Shown in pieces: positions 23,983 through 32,891 of a stretch of 48,814 nt of DNA; position 1 is the stretch's first letter, and every line of letters starts with the position of its first letter. The notes under the pieces are model-generated. The model had not been told where the DNA came from. It made no database searches and saw only the letters and a program-made list of their open reading frames with translations. The translations under genes were made by a program, and so were the position numbers. This stretch comes from DATKZH01 sp964475955 (lineage in GTDB: Bacteria > Planctomycetota > Planctomycetia > Pirellulales > Thermoguttaceae): assembly GCA_964475955.1 (NCBI GenBank), contig CAYYZY010000040.1:1-48814 (forward strand), read 5' to 3'.

Positions 23983-26211
23983 TCACGCACCGCGCGACGT
24001 GCACAACAGGACCGCGCCGCTGGCCACGTTCAGGGCGGCCGCCAGCAGGCAGACGGCCACCACCCCCAACACGGGAATCAAGAGCGTGCTCACCAGCAGC
24101 GCGCCCAGGGCGGCGCCCAGGTAGTCGGCCGTGTACAGCCGGCCCGCCGTCGACGACACGCCCCGAAAGTCGACCTTGCCCGCCAGCGGAAACTCCAATC
24201 CTACCAGCACCGCCAGCCCCAGGGCCAGCAAGGGCACCGCCGCCTGCGAGGCCACGGCCGCCATCGTCGGGTCGGCGATCCGCCCCAAGAGCATCAACAC
24301 CCCCGGCAGGCACACCGCGTAGGCCGCCACGCCCAGCTCCAGCACGATCAGGTCGCGGCGCGTGCGCCGCTCGAGCAGCCGGTTCATCGTCGCCGAGCCG
24401 ATCCCCAACCCGATCATGAACATGGTGACGATCAATCCCATACGATGATACACGCAGCCGTAAAGGATCTGAAACGCCACGAGCAACACGACCTCCAGGG
24501 CCGAGGCCGCCAGCCCCGTGGTGAACACGGCAAACGAGACGGGCCGCGCGCGCGCCAGGGCGATCGCCAGCACCACGAGCAGCCCCCCCTCGAACAGGCC
24601 GAATCGCACCCGAAACCGGCTGATCCAGTAGCGCAGATGATAGTAGTAGAGGATGGGGTTGAAATCCTCGTTCACCGGCGCGTCGGCCAAGACGGCCCGT
24701 CGCACCCCCTCCAGGCGGAGCGGCGCCAGGGCGTCGCCTTCGAGGTACGACCGGGTGACCCACTGCGTGGGAATCCCTTCGTTCTCGATGCGCGTGGCGA
24801 CGTCGAGGGTCAGGGGGCCGTCGGAAGCCAGGAAGTAGACGCGGCCGCCCGGCACGATCAGCACGTTGCGGAACACCCGGCCGAGCGTCTGGTGGGCCAC
24901 CGCGATCAGGCTCGCCAGCTCGTCGCTCAGGTAGTTCTCATAATGCCCCAGCGAGATGGAGACGACGCCGCCGGGTGCCAGCCGGTCGCGCACCTCCCCG
25001 AAGAACTGCCGGGTGTAGAAGCGGTTGATCTGCGAGGTGGACGGGTCGGGCACGTCGACGATCACCACGTCGTACTCGCGCGCCCCGGCCCCCTGCCGGA
25101 CGAACCGGCGCCCGTCGGTCGCCACCACCCGAATCCGCCCCCGGGGGTCGTCGAGCGACTGGGGCGCGTAGCGCCGGGCGACGCGGATGATTTTCGGGTC
25201 GAGCTCCACGTAGTCGACGGCGAGCTCGGCGCCGCCGGCTTCGTCGTCACGCCGGTCGGCGCCGTACTTGAGGATCTCCCTGGCCGTGCCGGAAACGCCG
25301 CCCGAGATCAAGAGGACGCGCCGGGCGTCGGGCCGCTGGGCCATGGGGTAGTGGACCGTCTCCTCCACGTCCTTGTCGGCGTACGCGGCCGCGTCGCCGC
25401 CCGACGCCTGCGCCGAGAAGAGCACCACGCCGTTGTGAATGAAGCTGAGCTGCCCGGCCGATTCGGTGACGACCAGCCGGCCGTAGGGGGAATGGCCGTT
25501 GTAGCGCACGTCTTGTCCGGCGTACTGGAGCCGGGTGGAGAGGTCGTCGAGATCGTACGCCGCCGCCAGGCCGACCAGCGCCGCGGCGACCAGCCCGGCG
25601 AGCCCGAGCAGCCCGCGCCGGCCGAATCGCACGGCGACCAGGCCGGCAAACAGCAGGTTCACCGCGGCGGGGAAGTAGAGGATGCGGAAGTGGTTGAAGA
25701 GGTAGACCAGCACGAAGCTGAAGGCCAGGCCGCCGAGCACGTCGCCCACGTTGTCGAGGAAGTAGACCTGGCCGATGCTCCACGGCTCGTCGCGCGTGGC
25801 CAGGATCGACGACGAGAGCGTGAGCAGGAAACCGGCCACCAGGCAATAGGGCGCCAGCAGCGCGAAGCAACTCAGCACGGTGCCGGTGACGCCCACCTCG
25901 GCCCCGCGCACGAACACCAGGTCGCGCAGGGTGCGGAGCACCCATACGTCGGCGATCGGCAGCACGGCCACGGCGACCTGGGCCGCCACGAGCACGGCGA
26001 TCGGGTCGCGGAGCCGGGCCGACGTCTTCCCCAGGTACGACCCGGCCCCGGTCAACAGCAGCCAGTTGCCCAGCACGATCCCCAGGATCAGCTCGTTGCC
26101 GGCAAAAACGCTCAGAAGCTCCCGCATCAGCACGATCTGGGTAACGAACGCCGAGACCCCCAGGGCACAGATGGCGAGAAACAGGACCAACCGGTTCCGC
26201 TGCAGGGTCAT
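23983..26211 (-). CDS. Polytopic membrane protein with spermidine-synthase-like domain
   Basis: A 742-aa protein. Residues 1 to about 220 hold seven or so membrane helices with the family signature FVTQIVLMRELLSVFAGNEL near 20-40. Residues about 240-520 form a Rossmann methyltransferase-like fold of the spermidine/spermine synthase type: GRLVVTESAGQLSFIHNG, VLLISGGVSG, VDYVELDPKIIRVARRY, VVATDGRRFV, VVIVDVPDPSTSQINRFYTR. The D-P-S-T form of the gate-keeper motif and the membrane context make true putrescine aminopropyl transfer uncertain. Residues about 540-742 add further helices. ATG 26211 was chosen over one 14 codons earlier because the first helix follows directly. It sits between the Memo-AMMECR1 gene and the small membrane gene on the same strand. 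Confidence 0.82.
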   Translation of the reverse strand: MTLQRNRLVLFLAICALGVSAFVTQIVLMRELLSVFAGNELILGIVLGNWLLLTGAGSYLGKTSARLRDPIAVLVAAQVAVAVLPIADVWVLRTLRDLVFVRGAEVGVTGTVLSCFALLAPYCLVAGFLLTLSSSILATRDEPWSIGQVYFLDNVGDVLGGLAFSFVLVYLFNHFRILYFPAAVNLLFAGLVAVRFGRRGLLGLAGLVAAALVGLAAAYDLDDLSTRLQYAGQDVRYNGHSPYGRLVVTESAGQLSFIHNGVVLFSAQASGGDAAAYADKDVEETVHYPMAQRPDARRVLLISGGVSGTAREILKYGADRRDDEAGGAELAVDYVELDPKIIRVARRYAPQSLDDPRGRIRVVATDGRRFVRQGAGAREYDVVIVDVPDPSTSQINRFYTRQFFGEVRDRLAPGGVVSISLGHYENYLSDELASLIAVAHQTLGRVFRNVLIVPGGRVYFLASDGPLTLDVATRIENEGIPTQWVTRSYLEGDALAPLRLEGVRRAVLADAPVNEDFNPILYYYHLRYWISRFRVRFGLFEGGLLVVLAIALARARPVSFAVFTTGLAASALEVVLLVAFQILYGCVYHRMGLIVTMFMIGLGIGSATMNRLLERRTRRDLIVLELGVAAYAVCLPGVLMLLGRIADPTMAAVASQAAVPLLALGLAVLVGLEFPLAGKVDFRGVSSTAGRLYTADYLGAALGALLVSTLLIPVLGVVAVCLLAAALNVASGAVLLCTSRGA

Positions 26212-26322
26212 GGGGGTGGGGCTCCGAAGGAAGCGTTGGCGACAGGCGCTCACGCGGAACGATGAAGGAAAGGTTGAGGGATGAAGGGTGAAGGATGAGA
26301 GTTCGTCTTTGTTGCCGCAGCG

Positions 26323-26475
26323 GTAGGTTATGCTTCAGCATATCGAAGCGGTAGTGGTAGGTTATGCTTCAGCATATCGAAGCGGAGGATAGTCGAGGGT
26401 TGAGGGATTGCCTGGGTGCCAACCTGGAGCCGGGGAACCAGGCTGTACGATTCGATATGCTGAAGCATAACCTAC
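26323..26475. repeat. 25-bp unit, two direct and one inverted copy
   Basis: A 25-bp unit beginning GTAGGTTATGCTTCAGC occurs at 26323-26347 and 26357-26381, and inverted at 26451-26475. Each unit contains a small palindrome (TATGCTTCAGCATA). The inverted copy can pair with either direct copy, giving alternative long stem-loops in the 276-bp gap between the Memo-AMMECR1 and spermidine-synthase-like genes. Confidence 0.85.
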
Positions 26476-26487
26476 GGGGGTCGCAGT

Positions 26488-28092
26488 TTACTGCTCCGCC
26501 GGGTGGAACACCTGCGCCTGGTACGTCAGCACGACGGCTTCGGGGCGCTTCCAGGCGTCGGGCGGGAGGCCCGCCTTGACCGACAGACGGCTTAGGAACT
26601 GCTTCCGGCCCGACGTCTGCTCCCACACCTGCGGCAGGTACGTCGACTGACGCCCCCCGACCTGGAGCACCACCCCGTCCACCCCGGGACGCAATTCGGC
26701 CAGCAGATCCTCGGGCGAGTCGCAGGCCAGGCGCCGGGGGATCGTCAGCACGCTGACCTCGATCTCCAGGTCGTCGAGCTCTTCCGGCTCGACGGGCGGG
26801 AAGCGCGGGTCCTCGGTGGCCGCGCTCCGCGCCCGCTCGACCACGGCGCGGTAGAGTTCCTCCTGGGGGAAGATGCTGCCGATGCAGCCGCGCAGTTGGC
26901 CCTTCTTGTTGAGCGTGACGAAACACGCGCGGCGCTCGGCGAACGCCCGCGGCACGTCGGCCGCCTCGACCGAAGGCACCGTGCCGTCGGTGACGACCTC
27001 GGTGACGGTCTTGCGCGCAAGCTCCAGCAGCAGCGCGCCGTCTTCCGGCGAAAGCTCCGCGGGCGCGTCGTCGGAGAAGTCGAACGTGGGCGGGTCCTCC
27101 GGCGCCTGGCCCTCCTCCGGCTCGTAGAAGGCGATCGCCGCGTAGCCGACCACGCCCGACTTGTCGCCCGAGGTGTCGCCGCTGTTGCGGTAGTCGAGCA
27201 GCTTGGCGCGCCAGCCGTGCTTGCGGGCGAGGTGCATGAGCGTGAGGATCGGCCCTTTGCCGCAGGCGTCTTCGCCCTGCATCGCCTCGACGTCCAGCGC
27301 GCAGATCGCCTTCACGCACGACGCATCCAACCGCCGGGCGACCTCGTAGGGGAAGTAGTGGCTCAGGTCGGAGCTGGCCACCAGGAGGGTCTTCTCGTCG
27401 AGCGTCGGGTCGATCGCCTCGGCGACCCGCTCGGCGTCCACCCGCCCGAACACGATCGGCACGATCGCGCAGTCGTCGAGCGTCTTCTGGAGGAAGGGCA
27501 ATTGGACCTCCAGGGAATGCTCCCAGGTGTGGGGCGTGTCCTCGCCGAACGGCGGGATCTCCTTCGGCGCCCGGCGCCACCAGCGGGGACGCGCCACGTC
27601 GCACTCCGGCGCGGAGACCAGCGGCCGCATGCGGGCCAGCTCCCGGGCGCGGGGGGAAAGCGGCAAAAGGCCGAGCGGCGTTTCGTACGCGTCGACCTCG
27701 GGGATCGACGCCCCCTCGAAGTCGGCGTAGTGGCTGGGGGCCATCACGACCACCGTGTCGAACCGCCGCCCCTCGAGCTGCTTGTACGCCACGGCCGCCA
27801 CGGGCCCCGAGTGCTCGTAGCCCGCATGGGGGCAGACGAGCCCACGCAGCCTCCCGACCGGCGGCGACTCCGCCTCGGCCAGGTGCTCTTCGACCGCCCG
27901 GGCGAGCGCTTCGCGGCTTTCCGGGTAAAAGAGCCCGGCCACGGCGGCGCGGCGGATCTTCTGCGGCGACGCCGACGCGGGCGCTTGCGCGGCGGGGTCG
28001 CCGGCCCGGCCGGCGGCGGGTCCGCCCAGGTCGCACGCGCCGCAAGCGGCGGCGGCGAGCAGCACGACGATCAACCGGCCGGTGCGAATCAT
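26488..28092 (-). CDS. Memo-AMMECR1 fusion lipoprotein (AmmeMemoRadiSam proteins B and A)
   Basis: A 534-aa protein that joins two partners usually encoded apart. Residues 1-20 (MIRTGRLIVVLLAAAACGAC) form a signal ending in a Cys that could be lipidated. Residues about 45-320 are Memo-like: CPHAGYEHSGPVAAVAYKQL, VMAPSHYADFEG, DTPHTWEHSLEVQLPFLQ and LLVASSDLSHYFPY supply the metal-binding His residues known from the Memo fold. Residues about 345-534 are AMMECR1-like: RRACFVTLNKKGQLRGCIGS is its signature (LRGCIG), followed by YRAVVERARSAATEDPRF and VEVSVLTIPRR-type strands. ATG 28092 is preceded by GGGAGG. It heads a same-strand run with the spermidine-synthase-like, small membrane and radical SAM genes. 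Both partners probably act at the cell envelope; the reaction is unknown. Confidence 0.9.
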   Translation of the reverse strand: MIRTGRLIVVLLAAAACGACDLGGPAAGRAGDPAAQAPASASPQKIRRAAVAGLFYPESREALARAVEEHLAEAESPPVGRLRGLVCPHAGYEHSGPVAAVAYKQLEGRRFDTVVVMAPSHYADFEGASIPEVDAYETPLGLLPLSPRARELARMRPLVSAPECDVARPRWWRRAPKEIPPFGEDTPHTWEHSLEVQLPFLQKTLDDCAIVPIVFGRVDAERVAEAIDPTLDEKTLLVASSDLSHYFPYEVARRLDASCVKAICALDVEAMQGEDACGKGPILTLMHLARKHGWRAKLLDYRNSGDTSGDKSGVVGYAAIAFYEPEEGQAPEDPPTFDFSDDAPAELSPEDGALLLELARKTVTEVVTDGTVPSVEAADVPRAFAERRACFVTLNKKGQLRGCIGSIFPQEELYRAVVERARSAATEDPRFPPVEPEELDDLEIEVSVLTIPRRLACDSPEDLLAELRPGVDGVVLQVGGRQSTYLPQVWEQTSGRKQFLSRLSVKAGLPPDAWKRPEAVVLTYQAQVFHPAEQ

Positions 28093-28326
28093 GGCGAGGC
28101 CCTCCCAAGGGTGGATCCGGACGAACGTCCCGCGCACGGCCCCATCGGAGACTGTCGGCTGGTCCTCGCAGCGACCCGATCCCTCGGGCTTTGAAGCACC
28201 CTTTCCGGCCGGCGAGCCGCAGGGACGCCGTCGCGACGAACCGTCAGGGCCGATTGGGCAGGCTACCGGCCATTTTATATCCCGCCTCGCCGGTTGAGGA
28301 GACCGGCTCGCACGCGGAACCGGCGC
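28093..28326. other. Intergenic stretch
   Basis: No gene or repeat recognised. It should contain the promoter of the Memo-AMMECR1 operon. Confidence 0.5.
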
Positions 28327-29040
28327 TCACACGTTCGGGCTGAGGCTTTCGGCCAGCCGCTTCAGCGCGTTGCTCGAATCACTCGGGTCGAGGTGCACGT
28401 GCAGCAGGCTCATCGACTTCGCGTCGGCCAGGGCGGCGCGCAGGGCGCGGTCGAAATCGCCTTCGGTGCGCACCTCGTACCCCGTCCCGCAACCGAGCAC
28501 CTCCGGCACCTTGTGGTAACGCCAGGGGTGGACCTCGTTGAACCGGTGGTCGCCCGCGTGCAGCAGGCGCTCCGTGCCGTAGCCGGCGTTGTCCAGCACG
28601 ATCACGATCGGCGCGAAGCCGTGGCGCACGATCGTCGACAGCTCCATGCCGGTCATCTGAAACGCCCCGTCGCCCACCAGCACGACGGGCCGCAGGTCGG
28701 GCCGGGCGACCATCACGCCCAGGGCGGCGGGCACCGCGAACCCCATCGAGGCGTAGTAGGCCGGGCTCAGAAACTCCGTCTGCCGGTGGATCACCAGCTC
28801 GGTCGAGGCGAACAGCGCGTCGCCCACGTCGGCGATCACCACCATCGACTCCGAAAGGGCCCGGTTGAGGCGCGCGATCAGCCGCGCGATCGTGATCGGC
28901 TCGTCGGGCTCCAGCGCGGGTTCCGGCTCCGCGTCGTTGGCCTGCGCCGCGGGGGCGTGCTCGGGCACCTTCAGGTCGGCGCCGACCAGCCCGGTCAGAA
29001 AATCGGCCAATAGCACCTGCTGGAAGTGGTGGTGGCTGAT
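28327..29040 (-). pseudogene. C-terminal third of a ThDP-dependent decarboxylase, truncated at a REP hairpin
   Basis: The 237 codons read as the C-terminal part of a thiamine-diphosphate enzyme of the alpha-keto acid (indolepyruvate/pyruvate type) decarboxylase group. FLSPAYYASMGFAVPAALGV is the start of the cofactor domain, VVLVGDGAFQMTGMELSTI is the GDG end of the ThDP-Mg motif, and IVIVLDNAGYGTERLLHAG supplies its Asn. The family is about 550 aa, so the substrate-binding PYR domain and most of the middle domain are absent. Homology stops at 29040, 8 bases from the edge of a REP-like unit. The open frame continues 30 codons into the repeat to a non-homologous ATG at 29130. No N-terminal part is found to the right of the repeats. 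Probably dead. Confidence 0.8.
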
Positions 29041-29047
29041 GCGGAGC

Positions 29048-29128
29048 GGGTAGCACCGATGAATTTGCGCGACGTGCCCGGCCACCCCATTCGACGCGAC
29101 CGCAAATTCGTCGGTGTTGCGAAGCAAC
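29048..29128. repeat. REP-like hairpin A
   Basis: CACCGATGAATTTGCG at 29054-29069 pairs with CGCAAATTCGTCGGTG at 29101-29116 (one mismatch), a 63-nt hairpin. It is preceded by GGGTAG and followed by the small palindrome GTTGCGAAGCAAC. It adjoins the truncation point of the ThDP gene and lies just downstream of the transposase. Confidence 0.9.
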
Positions 29129-29145
29129 AAGAGGATCGTCGTCGC

Positions 29146-29658
29146 TCAGAAGACCCATCCGAGCGGCACGCCCACGGACTCGCCCAGCAGATAGTATCGG
29201 GCCGAACTCCAGCGCCAGTCGCACGCCTGTTCGACGAGCCCGGCCCGCACCGGATTCCGGTGCATGTAGTCGAGCTTCTCCCGGGCCTTCTTCTCCGTGT
29301 AGAGGTTGAACGGGTAGAACTTGGGCTGCCAGAACGGCTGGTCGACGTCGATCGACTTGGCGTACTGGGCCAACTGCCCTCGCACAAATCGCTTCAGCCG
29401 GCGGCTCGACCGGCTCTTCCACACCTGCATGAATTGGCTCAGCCGGTCCGTCTCGGGAAACCATATCGTCGCATGGACGTGGTCCGGCATGACCACGAAC
29501 CCACAACAGGTGCCCGAGTGCTTGGCCAACTCGTCAGCGAGTACGGCCATCACGATCTGGCGTGCGCGGGGATGGTCGAGCAGGCGCCGGCGGCGATAGC
29601 ACGAGAAGGAGACGAACTGGGCGTGACACTCGTCGTCGTAGATATATCGCCTGGCCAT
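29146..29658 (-). CDS. REP-associated tyrosine transposase (RAYT, IS200/Y1-like)
   Basis: A 170-aa Y1_Tnp-family protein. It begins MARRYIYDDECHAQFVSFSC, then YRRRRLLDHPRARQIVMAVL, the HUH motif in GFVVMPDHVHATIWFP near residue 60, and the C-terminal LDYMHRNPVRAGLVEQACDW with the catalytic-type Tyr, ending W-R-W-S-S-A-R-Y-Y as RAYTs do. RAYTs are single-copy chromosomal relatives of IS200/IS605 transposases that process REP palindromes. Four REP-like hairpins flank the gene (A to the left; B, C and D to the right), which supports the assignment. It looks intact. ATG 29658 was chosen; an in-frame start at 29712 would run into hairpin B. Confidence 0.92.
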   Translation of the reverse strand: MARRYIYDDECHAQFVSFSCYRRRRLLDHPRARQIVMAVLADELAKHSGTCCGFVVMPDHVHATIWFPETDRLSQFMQVWKSRSSRRLKRFVRGQLAQYAKSIDVDQPFWQPKFYPFNLYTEKKAREKLDYMHRNPVRAGLVEQACDWRWSSARYYLLGESVGVPLGWVF

Positions 29659-29700
29659 GGGGCCATTATTGCCCGGGGCGTTCGGCAACGCCAGCCTCTT

Positions 29701-29780
29701 GTTGCTTCGCAACCCCGACGATTTTCCGACAGGATCCAGGGAAGTGGCAGGCGGGAGTGCGGAAAATCGTCGGGGCTACC
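29701..29780. repeat. REP-like hairpin B
   Basis: CCCCGACGATTTTCCG at 29713-29728 pairs perfectly with 29760-29775, a 63-nt hairpin. The flanks are GTTGCTTCGCAA on the left and CTACCC on the right, that is, the same layout as hairpin A but reversed. Confidence 0.9.
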
Positions 29781-29805
29781 CCCTGCTTACGGCGTGGGCG
29801 AACCG

Positions 29806-29885
29806 GGTAGCACCGATGAATTTGCGCAGCATGCCCGGCCACTCCATTCGACGCGACCGCAAATTCGTCGGTGTTGCGAAGCAAC
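29806..29885. repeat. REP-like hairpin C
   Basis: Near copy of hairpin A: CACCGATGAATTTGCG at 29811-29826 and its partner at 29858-29873, 63 nt, with GGGTAG before and GTTGCGAAGCAAC after. Confidence 0.9.
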
Positions 29886-29908
29886 GAGAGGTTCCCGGCC
29901 AGCCTTCG

Positions 29909-29989
29909 TTGCTGCGCAAGAGCCGACGATTTTCCGAAACAGTCCTCCGCAGTAGCAACCCGCACTGCGGAAAATCGTCGGGGCTACCC
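29909..29989. repeat. REP-like hairpin D
   Basis: CCGACGATTTTCCG at 29923-29936 pairs with 29968-29981. It has the same orientation as hairpin B and ends GGGGCTACCC. It lies 29 bases past the end of the caspase gene and may also stop its transcription. Confidence 0.88.
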
Positions 29990-30017
29990 GGTGATGAATC
30001 GGGTCGCTGCGGGCCGC

Positions 30018-32891
30018 TCACGGCTTGGCCAGCGGAAAGCTGCGGATGGTGGTGGGTTTTTGGGTGACGGGGTGCTGCTTGCCGGAGGTGAGATTCTCGA
30101 CGCGGTCGGCCACGTAGAGGTCGATCTCGTTGAGGTGGACCGTGGTGTCCTCGTTGTAGTCGGCGCCGCCCTGGAGGCCCTCGCTGAGAGCGAGAGTGAA
30201 CGCCCCGTGGCCCCAGGAGGTGTTTTCGAGCGAGACCTCGCGGCCCATGGAGGAGCACATCACGATCACGCCGTAGTCCTCGGTCAGCAGGTCGCGGACC
30301 AGGTCGTCGGCCATGGCCACGTCGCCGGCGCGGAAGTCGCCGCCGATCGCGCCGGAGTGGCACGCGTCCAGCAACAGGAGCAGGCGGCCGGGCGTGGTCT
30401 GGCAGTAGCGTTTGATCTCCTCCTCGGAGACGCCCGAGATGGAGACCTCTTCCGGCTCGCCGTCGTAGGGGAAGAGGAAAAAGACGCCCTGACTGTTTCG
30501 CACCCCATGGCCGGAGAAGGAGAAGACGGCCACGTCGCGCATGGTCATGCGCTCGTTGAGCCACTTGAGCCCCTTGAGGATGCCGCGGCGGGTCGCCTCG
30601 CCGTCGGCCAGCACCTGGACCTGGACGTCGCGGAACACGGGCGGGCTGGTCTTGCGGAAGACCTCGGCGAGCGTGCGCGCGTCCTTGGCCCCGAACTGGA
30701 GCGTTTGGCGCGGGTTCTCGTGTTCCGAGAGCCCGATGGTGAGCACGTAGAGGGCCGGCTTTTGGACCTGCTCGCTGGCGAAGGTGACCTCGACCGGCTG
30801 CGAGACGGCCGAGCTGGCCGACGTGTCGGCCTTGACCGCGATCTGGTGCACGCCGGGAGCGAGCTGGACGGTCCACGACTCCTCGACCGGCTCGGCCCGG
30901 CTGCGGTCGCGCACGATGCTCCGCCGGCCCAGCCGGCCCATGTAGGGGCGGCCGTCCAACAGGAGGCGCATGGCCACCACGGCCTCCTCGCCCCGCGGCG
31001 TGGCCTTGGCGCGGACCTCGATCGTGGGGCGATCGACCTGAATCTTCGGGCCCGTCGGCGAAGTGATCACCACGGTGGGAGGGAGCACTTCGGAAACGCT
31101 CGTCGCCCCGCTCGTGCGCCCGCTTCGCTGGTTGGCCACGCGGAGCGCTTCGAGCGGGCTTCCCGTTTCGAGCAGGAGCTTGATCACGTCGGGCCGGTAG
31201 AGCGACTTGCGGAACCGGACGGCCGGGTAGTAGGAGGCCATCTGGTTCCAGCCGTGGTTGATCTGCCAGCCCATCAGGCGCTCGCCGCCGGCCGAGCAGG
31301 CGTAGTAGCCCTCGGGCGTCCAGGCGACCCACTCGTTGTCGACGAAGAAGAGGGCCACGAGGGGCCCGCGGCGCGGGTCCCACACGCGGAGCGTCTGGTC
31401 GGCCGAGGAGGAGAGGAGGAAGCGGTCGTCGGGCGAGGAGGCCACGGCGAGCACCTGCCCGGTGTGGCCGCGCAGCTCGCCCGTCTTCTTGCCCGTCCGG
31501 GTGTCGAACAGGAACAGCCCGTGGCTCGATCCGACCACGGCCCCTTCGTCGGGCAGGAGCGTGCTGCAATGGACGCGTTCGCGATCGGCCAGCGCGAGCG
31601 GCGTGGGCGGTTCGCCGGTTCGGGTGCATCGGATGGAGTATTCGCCCGTCTTCTCGACGTGGCCCCAGTCGCACGCCACTTGCGCCCGGTAGAACGGGCC
31701 GGCCGGCAGCGGGACGGGCTCCAGCTCGTCGAACCGAAAGGCCCGCTCCAGCGGCCCGTAGTTGTTGAACGCCTGGGGCTTGAGCGTATTGCCCCAGACG
31801 AGCGTGCTGCCGTCGGCGGTCCACCCGCAACTGACGACGCCGCGTCCGCCGCCGGCCAGGCGGTGGACGAGCGTGCCGGCGTCGGTCGTCCACAGGGAGA
31901 CCTCGTTGGTGCTTCCGCCGGTAGTGGCGGCCAGCGAGCCGTCGGGCGAGAGGGCGGCGTCGTAGGCCGAAGCGTCGTAGCCCACGTAACGCGCGCCGAC
32001 GCGCCCGGTGGCCAGGTCGAGCACGTAGCCGCCGCACCGCCGGGGGTCGGCCGAGACGGCGTAGAGCAGGCGCCGGCCGTCGGCCGAGAAGTCGAGGCTC
32101 ACCACGCGGCCGCCGCGGTTTGCGTGGCTGGTGCGAAGCGACCCGTTGGGGGCCCAGAGGCGGATCGAGCCGTCGCTGCTGCCGGTGGCCACGGTCTGGC
32201 CGTCGGGGCTCCAGGCGATCGAGCCGACGTCGTGCCGGTGGCCGGCCAGCACGGCCGTGGTCTGCCCGGTGGCGACCGACCAGATTCGGGCCGTGCCGTC
32301 GCGGCAGGCGGTCGCCAGGCGATCGCCCGCGGGGGAGAAGGCGACGTCGGCAATCGCCGCGGCGTGCCCCGAGAGTACGTGCCGGCACGCGCCGGTTTGC
32401 ACGTCCCAGATTCGCACCGTGCGGTCGGTGCCGCCGGAAGCGAGCAGGCGGCCGTCGGGCGAGAAGGCGAGGGCGAAGATGGCGTCGGAGTGGCCGGTGA
32501 GCACCCGCTCGATCCGGCCGGCGTCGAACGCAATGAGGTCGATGTTCGACTCGGTCCGGCTGGGCACGATCAGCCCGGCGGCGGCCACGAGACGGCCGTC
32601 GGGCGAGATGGCCCCGGCGTAGAGCATCCCCTGGCCGGCCCGGCCGATCGGCGGCCTCAGCACGCGGAGCGGCTCGCCGGTGGCGATGTCCCAGGTGCGG
32701 ATCGTCTTGTCGTGCGAGAAGGAGACCAACTGCCGGCCGTCGGGCGTGAAGACGACCTCGGCCACGACCGCCGTGTGGCCGCCGGGGTCGAGCACCAGCA
32801 TCGGCTTGGAGGGCATGTCTTGCGGGGCCGCCGTCGGGCCGATTCCCAGCACAACCACGCAGATCGACGCAACGACACACAAGCGCACCAT
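30018..32891 (-). CDS. WD40-repeat protein with C-terminal caspase-like (C14) domain
   Basis: A 957-aa protein. MVRLCVVASICVVVLGIG is a signal peptide, so it should be exported. WD40-type repeats follow from about residue 36: GHTAVVAEVVFTPDGR, GHSDAIFALAFSPDGR, GHAAAIADVAFSPAGD, GHRHDVGSIAWSPDGQ, and a late one, GHTGQVLAVASSPDDR, each ending in a W-D or W-S-type blade end. After a beta-rich linker, residues about 705-950 are a peptidase C14 domain: FSFSGHGVRN with the catalytic His near 795 and LLLLDACHSGAIGG with the catalytic Cys near 844. DYNEDTTVHLNEIDLYV near the end resembles an EF-hand-like loop. Caspase-WD40 fusions recur in planctomycetes and cyanobacteria; the target is unknown. ATG 32891 has GAGGGT at better spacing than ATG 32897. 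Confidence 0.9.
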   Translation of the reverse strand: MVRLCVVASICVVVLGIGPTAAPQDMPSKPMLVLDPGGHTAVVAEVVFTPDGRQLVSFSHDKTIRTWDIATGEPLRVLRPPIGRAGQGMLYAGAISPDGRLVAAAGLIVPSRTESNIDLIAFDAGRIERVLTGHSDAIFALAFSPDGRLLASGGTDRTVRIWDVQTGACRHVLSGHAAAIADVAFSPAGDRLATACRDGTARIWSVATGQTTAVLAGHRHDVGSIAWSPDGQTVATGSSDGSIRLWAPNGSLRTSHANRGGRVVSLDFSADGRRLLYAVSADPRRCGGYVLDLATGRVGARYVGYDASAYDAALSPDGSLAATTGGSTNEVSLWTTDAGTLVHRLAGGGRGVVSCGWTADGSTLVWGNTLKPQAFNNYGPLERAFRFDELEPVPLPAGPFYRAQVACDWGHVEKTGEYSIRCTRTGEPPTPLALADRERVHCSTLLPDEGAVVGSSHGLFLFDTRTGKKTGELRGHTGQVLAVASSPDDRFLLSSSADQTLRVWDPRRGPLVALFFVDNEWVAWTPEGYYACSAGGERLMGWQINHGWNQMASYYPAVRFRKSLYRPDVIKLLLETGSPLEALRVANQRSGRTSGATSVSEVLPPTVVITSPTGPKIQVDRPTIEVRAKATPRGEEAVVAMRLLLDGRPYMGRLGRRSIVRDRSRAEPVEESWTVQLAPGVHQIAVKADTSASSAVSQPVEVTFASEQVQKPALYVLTIGLSEHENPRQTLQFGAKDARTLAEVFRKTSPPVFRDVQVQVLADGEATRRGILKGLKWLNERMTMRDVAVFSFSGHGVRNSQGVFFLFPYDGEPEEVSISGVSEEEIKRYCQTTPGRLLLLLDACHSGAIGGDFRAGDVAMADDLVRDLLTEDYGVIVMCSSMGREVSLENTSWGHGAFTLALSEGLQGGADYNEDTTVHLNEIDLYVADRVENLTSGKQHPVTQKPTTIRSFPLAKP

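Noticed and set aside
23983..26211. Naming the polytopic protein speE (spermidine synthase)
   Set aside because: The membrane domains and altered gate-keeper motif make polyamine synthesis uncertain, so no symbol was given.
29048..29989. REP hairpins as CRISPR or as an IS element's terminal inverted repeats
   Set aside because: Hairpins alternate in orientation, lack regular spacers, and the enzyme is a RAYT, which fits REP sequences better than a classic IS.
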